Shown in pieces: positions 58,470 through 64,000 of a DNA stretch of 64,000 bases (within the stretch, counting starts at the first letter, position 1; every line of letters begins with the position of its first letter). Made by a program: the position numbers and the translations under genes. Below the pieces are notes generated by a model. The model saw only the letters and a list, made by a program, of their open reading frames with translations, was not told where the DNA came from and ran no database searches. Source of the stretch: Saccoglossus kowalevskii (lineage: Eukaryota; Hemichordata; Enteropneusta; Harrimaniidae); the NCBI RefSeq assembly GCF_000003605.2, contig NW_003116447.1, positions 744,915 through 808,914 on the forward strand, in the 5' to 3' direction.

Positions 58470-58726
58470 AACGTCCGTCATCAGGGTCAGAGATCACCGC
58501 TGAGAGTTGTGGGTAATTAAGAAATTGGGTCGCCATTTTGAATGAAAAGAAAGAAGACGATACATACGTACGGTGGTGGTGGGTGTGTGTACATTCAACG
58601 AAGACAAACAACAACATCGGCACGTAAACATAAAACGATGACAGATAGTTAATGGACAGAATATCATCTGTTCATAGTTGAACGTAACTGTGTATTCGAG
58701 AATTCGTGCATTTTATTCCGAAGAAA
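58470..58726 (+). promoter_or_regulatory. PIP4K2 proximal promoter and 5' UTR
   Basis: CpG-richer DNA directly before the PIP4K2 start codon. CGCCATTTTG at 58531-58540 is a reverse-orientation YY1-like motif (CAAAATGGCG), a common core-promoter-proximal site. The transcription start is not visible. An in-frame TAA 14 codons before the ATG shows this part is untranslated. Confidence 0.45.
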
Positions 58727-58834
58727 ATGGCAACGTGCAAGAAAAAACATATCAAGGCTGTATCGCAGAAGGTAAAACTGTTCCGTGCAAACGAACCGTT
58801 ACTGAGTGTTTTTATGTGGGGAATTAATCACACG
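58727..58834 (+). CDS. PIP4K2: Phosphatidylinositol-5-phosphate 4-kinase type 2, first coding exon (partial gene)
   Basis: Thirty-six codons ending at a phase-0 donor (ACG then gtaagt at 58835). The peptide has [15 protein letters not shown] and [11 protein letters not shown], which match the N-terminal exon of vertebrate PIP4K2A and PIP4K2B, including the exon boundary after the NHT/NHS position. The enzyme makes PI(4,5)P2 from PI(5)P in the cytosol, at membranes and in the nucleus. The leader before KKKH is only four residues, shorter than the roughly 20 of mammalian forms. A TAA upstream in frame fixes the start. The catalytic part lies beyond the right edge; invertebrates usually have a single PIP4K2 gene, so no A/B/C subtype is given. 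Confidence 0.92.
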
Positions 58835-61264
58835 GTAAGTCCTTAATTTTTCAAATTATTCAGTGATAAATTATCTTTAAAATATAAGTACGTTTTCTGT
58901 TATGCATCTTTCTACAGGATGTGATGAATAATTGCTGTGAATCATAAACAAAGCATAAATCATTTTGACACTCAAAGACTTCGGGGATGTTGTCAATTTA
59001 TGGATGTCTGCCATCATCCAGTATTCAGTTTTTAATATTGAATATATTTCTTTTTACGTAACAATTGTATGTACATAGTATGTTCATGATCTATGGTATG
59101 TTGATTGTTATATAACGCTCTGTCCATGACCTTGAAATTTTTCAGGATTATATCATGATTTGAATCCGTTTGTTTAGGGAGGTGTGTACTATGAATATGT
59201 CAAAGCGAAACAGTGACAGATATGTTTTGTTTACAACATATATATATAACAATAAATTGAATTATTAAATTTAAATTACAATGGAAAACAGATTAATAAT
59301 GTAAACGATTTAGACTATAATGTCCCATGGTCCATTCAATTTCAGGGATTGGTATCTTTCCTTTTAAATGCATACATGAGATATATTTTACAGTAAGATT
59401 TAAGTTCCCTTGTTTTCCCAATACCAGGTCAAGAAAATGGCAGTCAAAAATGAAAACCAGATGTTTTTGTTAATAAACTTCCATGTTCCTCATGATTTAT
59501 AATATGTTAGGGGTCACCAAATTTGCATAAAACAACAATTTTAATCAGATTTTCAAATTTAAAAATAGCTGATCAGTGGTTGATTTACAGTGATCAAGTT
59601 AAGCATATAATGTTTTTAGGCTGATGTGATTTATAGTCTTGTGTTCAGGTAAGAGTCATTGTCATTCTTGGTAATAAAGATCTCATGTAAGACTGTAAAC
59701 AGGTAAAGTTGTTTTACCACAGTTATTCATGTGCCATTAGACTCTGATTATTTATAATGACTATTTCATCATTAAGGTCAATTGAGATGTATCACAGTCA
59801 TGTAAAACAGTTGTGCTTGGTTCAATAAATCGGCTGCTTTGTCAAATCATGAATCTACTATAAATCAACACTACACTGTGTTTGTTCGCTTTGAAGAATG
59901 GTCTTTTTTTCCCACAATAAAACATTAAGGCTGTTTCACACATTATTGTTATTGATGAGTAAATAATTCCAGCCTTTGGCCAAATCTGCGTGTTTCTGAA
60001 TACATTTTGTATCCTGAAACCGCCAAAGTTTGTGTTTTTTATCGCAGCATCCTAGTTGGCAACAATAAACAAAACCAAGATGGCGTCTCATAGTAAAAAC
60101 GCTGTGGCATTGCTTCACAGTTTATTGACACATTTATTTTCAGCATCAATCCAAAGAAGTTGATTATTAATAATAATAATAAAAACATCCTTTTGTGTAT
60201 CAAGTTGCTCTAAGGTGCAACACCCGCAGCAAGTAATACTGGGTAAAATATTCAATGAATCATTTTGATAACCACTGGAAAATGGAAATTCAGATAATTC
60301 AACAAGATCCGATTTTATAGAGGTACATTGGTTACTGAAAAAGAGAAACAAGTAACTCTCATAAAATTTCACATGTGTACAGGTTATTTAGATCAATATT
60401 AATCATGTCCATGAAAATGTTGTTCTAAATATGGAAATTATTAATGTATTAAAATTGTATGAACATAAATTTACGATTGAAATCAGAGCAGAACCACCTG
60501 AAAAACGGGTAACTGTCTGAGTTGGCTTAAACTGTCTATGTTTGCTGTTTATTTTTGAAAATAAATTTTATCTATTATGAATAAATGTTTATATTCCATA
60601 TTTAGATTCATCAATAACATAAGGGTCACACAGTGATTGATTATTTTCCAATTTAATCATGTACATGCATGTAAGAATTTAATCCCCAATATCTACCAGT
60701 TTAGATTTCTGTTTACTAGTATTGTATTTTTGAAAATTGAATGAATTATTTTCATATTCATATTTTCATACAGATTTTATTTTATTGATATTTTACTGTT
60801 TACTCAAGCATTAAAAATGTGTTGCTATATATGACATTCATGTTTTGGTAAGCCCTTCCACACACGCACATACAAGGACCATGTCACTTTAAAAGTTAAT
60901 ACCTGCTGAGTTTGAAACTTTGTGTTGACACAGACATTGCATAAAATGCAATTGCATGCTGACTATGAAGATTTCTTGGATTACCTGTCAATGGGTTCTA
61001 CCAGGAAGTGGTCCATTACATGTAAATTTGAATAAACAATGAAACTAAAAGACAGATGCACATTCTCCTTTTATGCAAATTTTCACAATGCTATTTTCCT
61101 AGGGAGAATATAGTTTTATGAACTGATTAAATATTTATAAATATAAGCTTAAGCTGTCTACTACAACTATATATACCAGGTATGCTGTCAATTTTATGTG
61201 GTCAACATTTGTCATGTAAAGATAGGTGGGCTTGTTTCTAGCTACAAGATACAGAACGACAACA

Positions 61265-62030
61265 TGGTTGTCCGTTCGGACGCAGTCCGAAAACTGGGAC
61301 TAATGTTTTGACCTCTGTGTGTCCGTGCATCCGTGCGTCCGTGCGACCTGTATTTTAGATATTTCTGGATCAAACACAATCAAACTTCACACATACATCA
61401 TACACGATATTATACATATGCACATCAATTTGTTTCACGATCTGATTCAAGATGGCCGAATGGCGGCCATTTTTGTACTAAAAATCATCAAAATCAAGCA
61501 TTTCTCGGCTGTTTACAGATGGATTTTGTTCAAGCTTGGTATATACGTTGGACATTATAGGACCTTGATGCACATCATTTTGTTTTTCAGATAAGATTCA
61601 AAATAGCCGACTGGTGGCCATTTTGTTTTAATAAATGTGGTTCTAGTGACATATCTCTGACTTGCTGTGACTGATTATGTTCAAATTTGAAATATTCATT
61701 ATACATCATGTCATAGATATATTGATTTGACAATCTTATTAAAAATTGCCGAATGGTGGCCATTTTTGTGCTAAAAAATCATCAAATATTAAGCATTTAT
61801 GGATGGATTTTGTTCAAACTTGGTACATACATTAGACATTACGGGTTCCTGATGCACGTTATTTTATTTTCTTAGATCGAATTTCAGAATGGCTGACTAG
61901 TGGCCATTTTGTTTTAGTGAATGGGCTTCTAGAGCTATATCTCTGACATGCTTTGACTGACTATGTTCAAATTTTATATATTCATTATACATGTATTCAA
62001 AATGGCTGATTTTGTTTTAATTAATGCTCT
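61265..62030 (+). repeat. Hairpin-headed tandem-repeat element (type 3)
   Basis: Begins with GTCCG and the hairpin TTCGGAC-gca-GTCCGAA (61275-61291), then 'gtgtccgtgcatccgtgcgt', then about 2.5 tandem units of about 285 bp. Each unit has a 'ttcaaacttggtacatac'-like core, a 'tggtggccattttg' stretch and an 'atatctctgac' end. A lone diverged unit is in AKR intron 5 (22840-23010). The two open frames at 61319-61594 fall inside it. Confidence 0.7.
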
Positions 62031-62204
62031 CTAAATACTTGTTTGACGATCAGATACAAATGACAATCATTTAAATGTTAAACAATCATCATAATCTTAT
62101 TCCTGACATGTTTATATTCCAGCTATATTACTATAAACAAAACTATATCTTAAATTCGATAACTAATAGGGAATGTGCCATGCATGGCTTGTTTTTTTAA
62201 ATTT

Positions 62205-62690
62205 GTTATCATATGAGTGATTGTCCGTCGGCGTCCATCGTCCATGTCAACATTTTACTTTTTCAACTTTTTCTTTAAAACTACAATTCTTATTGCTTTG
62301 ATACTTGGTGTATATGTACCTTGGGCAGACCTCTCTCAGATTTGTTCATTTCGTGTTGATATCTTCAATTACGTAATTTTGATGAATATTTTTGTCATTT
62401 TTGGTAAAGAGTGATATTTTCGACTAATTGTTAAAAAAAACGCAAGTCTGATTATTTTTGATACATGTAGACCTCTCTCAGATTTGTTCTTTTCGTGATG
62501 GAATCTTCAATTCTTTAATTTTGATGAATATTTTTGTCATTTTTGGTAAAAAGTATTTTTGACTGGTTAAAAACAGCAAGTCCGATAGACCTCTCTCAGA
62601 TTGGTTCATTTTCTGATGATACCTTCAGTTCTTTAATTGAAATGTGCATTGCTAACAGCGGAGCTATCTCAGCCAAGAGGTTGCTTGTTT
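62205..62690 (+). repeat. Hairpin-headed tandem-repeat element (type 2), copy 2
   Basis: Same element as 37771-38355 in the opposite orientation: 'catatgagtgattgtccgtc' near the start, three 'gacctctctcaga' marks at 62328, 62470 and 62588, and the end 'aacagcggagctatctcagc'. The leading hairpin seen at 38323-38353 is missing here. Confidence 0.7.
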
Positions 62691-64000
62691 ATTTTACTTG
62701 TACGTCCATGTTTCTATGGTTAAACAGTTATTATACAATGTAGTATAAAGAAAAAAACACGTTTGCAAGTCATGTTTGTTTCCAGAGGGATAAAATGGTT
62801 GTGAAAATGCCTGATTTATAGCCATATTGTTGCTATCACAGAGCTTATGCTATGACTGATAGTCTTTCCATGTACATCATTCAAAGGTTGATACATAACA
62901 GATTTGCATTTCAAAACCACTGGGGTGTAAAACTGTTGCCTTGTCTTCTTTGTGCTTAACCAGAATGTATTTCCGAAAGATAAAATAAAATATAGAATAA
63001 ATATATATGAAATGATGTGCTATGAATTACAGTTGTGATATGCTTAAATGTCATTTTATTTCCAGGTCAGAAAAAAAGGTTGTTGACTGGTGGCCATTTT
63101 GTATGAAAATTGTCCCATTGTTTCAAATATAATATTTAGTATTTTTTCAGACAAAATTTGTTTATATTTGACGCATTGGGGTAATGCCATAAGACGAGTG
63201 CATTTGTGTGCCATTTTGTGAATGAAAATTACGAACATGAAACATGTCAAACATGCCTTATATTTTATTCAAATTCACTGTTATGTAAATTGGTACATTA
63301 CTGGAGCTACATGTTGTTCATAATAATGACTTCACTTGTCCCAAATATTTGTTGTTGGTGTTAACCATATTAAAAATAACAGTTCTGGTACAATCAATAT
63401 GTTAGTATTACAGTGTTCAATGGGTTAAGAGGCCATCGTTGTTTGTGTTTGGCTGAATATTTTATGTCAAAATTGTTACTGTATATAGTTTGCAGTTATT
63501 TTTTTTTTTTTTATCTTGAATCACTTTTGATTACATATGACAATAATATTTTTGACTGTCTGTAGCTATTTATTTGGTCATGGCTAGAAAACAGGTAGAG
63601 ATCATAAAAAAAGTATTCCAGCCTGCACGGTTACGAACGTCCCATGAATAGCCATAAACGGCAATGACAAAATAGATTGCCATGTAATTCCTCCGAAAAA
63701 CATTAATACGGCATATGCACTATTGTATTAGCCCAGAGACTCTGCTGTGATACTTTGCATAGCTGTTCGTAATCACCGCTCAGTGAAATGAGCTGAATCT
63801 AGCACAGAAATCGGTGCGAGTATGCAAATGGCGAATACAGGAGGTATGAAGCTAATTGGACAACTGACACAAACAACATTACGTCAAAGCATCCCCACGT
63901 GATCCTGGTTTCAATTTCAAAAGAGACAGAAAAGGAAGTAGGGAGGAGTCTGAGCGTAAATATAATTTACGTAATCGCACGCATTTTGCACATGTGACAT

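Larger units (their letters stand above)
58835..64000 (+). other. PIP4K2 intron 1 (continues past window)
   Basis: More than 5.1 kb. Two tandem-repeat elements lie at 61265-62030 and 62205-62690. A YY1-like CAAGATGGCGTC is at about 60078. No second exon was found up to 64000; the open frames inside are repeat-derived or lack similarity. Confidence 0.75.

Noticed and set aside
58366-58623. 85-codon minus-strand frame with ATGGCGACC start just upstream of PIP4K2
   Set aside because: The ATG has good context, but the motif is more simply a YY1-like promoter site. No donor of quality follows and I recognise no protein family; kept only as part of the promoter entry.
61319-61594. 91-codon frame in PIP4K2 intron 1
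   Set aside because: Lies in the type-3 tandem-repeat element; the same region is also open in a second frame.
1-64000. CRISPR array, prokaryotic operon or riboswitch
   Set aside because: The tandem arrays have no unique spacers of constant length and the genes are spliced eukaryotic genes.
1-64000. Endogenous retrovirus, LTR element or Polinton
   Set aside because: No long terminal repeats, capsid, integrase or viral polymerase signature seen; the only retroelement coding remnant is a LINE 3' end.

Overview
This is a 64 kb piece of an animal nuclear genome. It is AT-rich (roughly two thirds A+T by eye), its genes are split by many short GT-AG introns, and introns and intergenic DNA are full of small DNA transposons, one SINE, one LINE fragment and tandem repeats. 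Gene content (a NEK10-type kinase, a PIP4K2 lipid kinase, a YtbE-like aldo-keto reductase and a cytochrome b561) together with the repeat style suggests a marine invertebrate, either a non-vertebrate deuterostome or a lophotrochozoan. The species cannot be fixed from the sequence alone.

Layout. (1) 371-557, minus: first coding exon of a CYB561-type transmembrane ascorbate-dependent reductase; the rest lies left of the window, and a 27-bp minisatellite (1-324) sits in its next intron. (2) 576-14128: intergenic or 5' intronic DNA with many MITEs and no convincing gene. (3) 14129-24427, plus: a complete eight-exon aldo-keto reductase (289 aa) with an intact D-Y-K-H catalytic tetrad. (4) 24428-26002: short convergent intergenic gap with poly(A) signals for both neighbours and a 61-bp tandem repeat. 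(5) 26003-51534, minus: a complete NEK10 in 34 coding exons. The exons sum to 3480 nt (1159 aa plus stop) with matching phases at every junction, and they carry ARM-like repeats, a central kinase domain and a C-terminal coiled coil. (6) 51548-58726: divergent intergenic region with CpG-richer patches, a MITE, a LINE 3' end and the likely NEK10 and PIP4K2 promoters. (7) 58727-58834, plus: first coding exon of a PIP4K2 phosphatidylinositol-5-phosphate 4-kinase; the window ends inside its first intron (over 5.1 kb).

The four genes do not form an operon or an evident pathway. Orientation is minus, plus, minus, plus: divergent, convergent, divergent.

The most interesting material is in the repeats. 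At least four MITE families with different interiors share the same end, CTGTAAAA...TTTTACAG, flanked by TA. Four loci hold elements built alike: a GTCCGT motif, usually preceded by a short hairpin, followed by long tandem units containing an 'acttggt' core. A foldback element lies in two NEK10 introns in opposite orientation around four exons whose total length (483 nt) keeps frame. A textbook tRNA-derived SINE with 15-bp target-site duplications lies in a NEK10 intron. NEK10 also has a 12-bp microexon and a kinase catalytic loop without the usual lysine. I found no CRISPR array and no endogenous virus.
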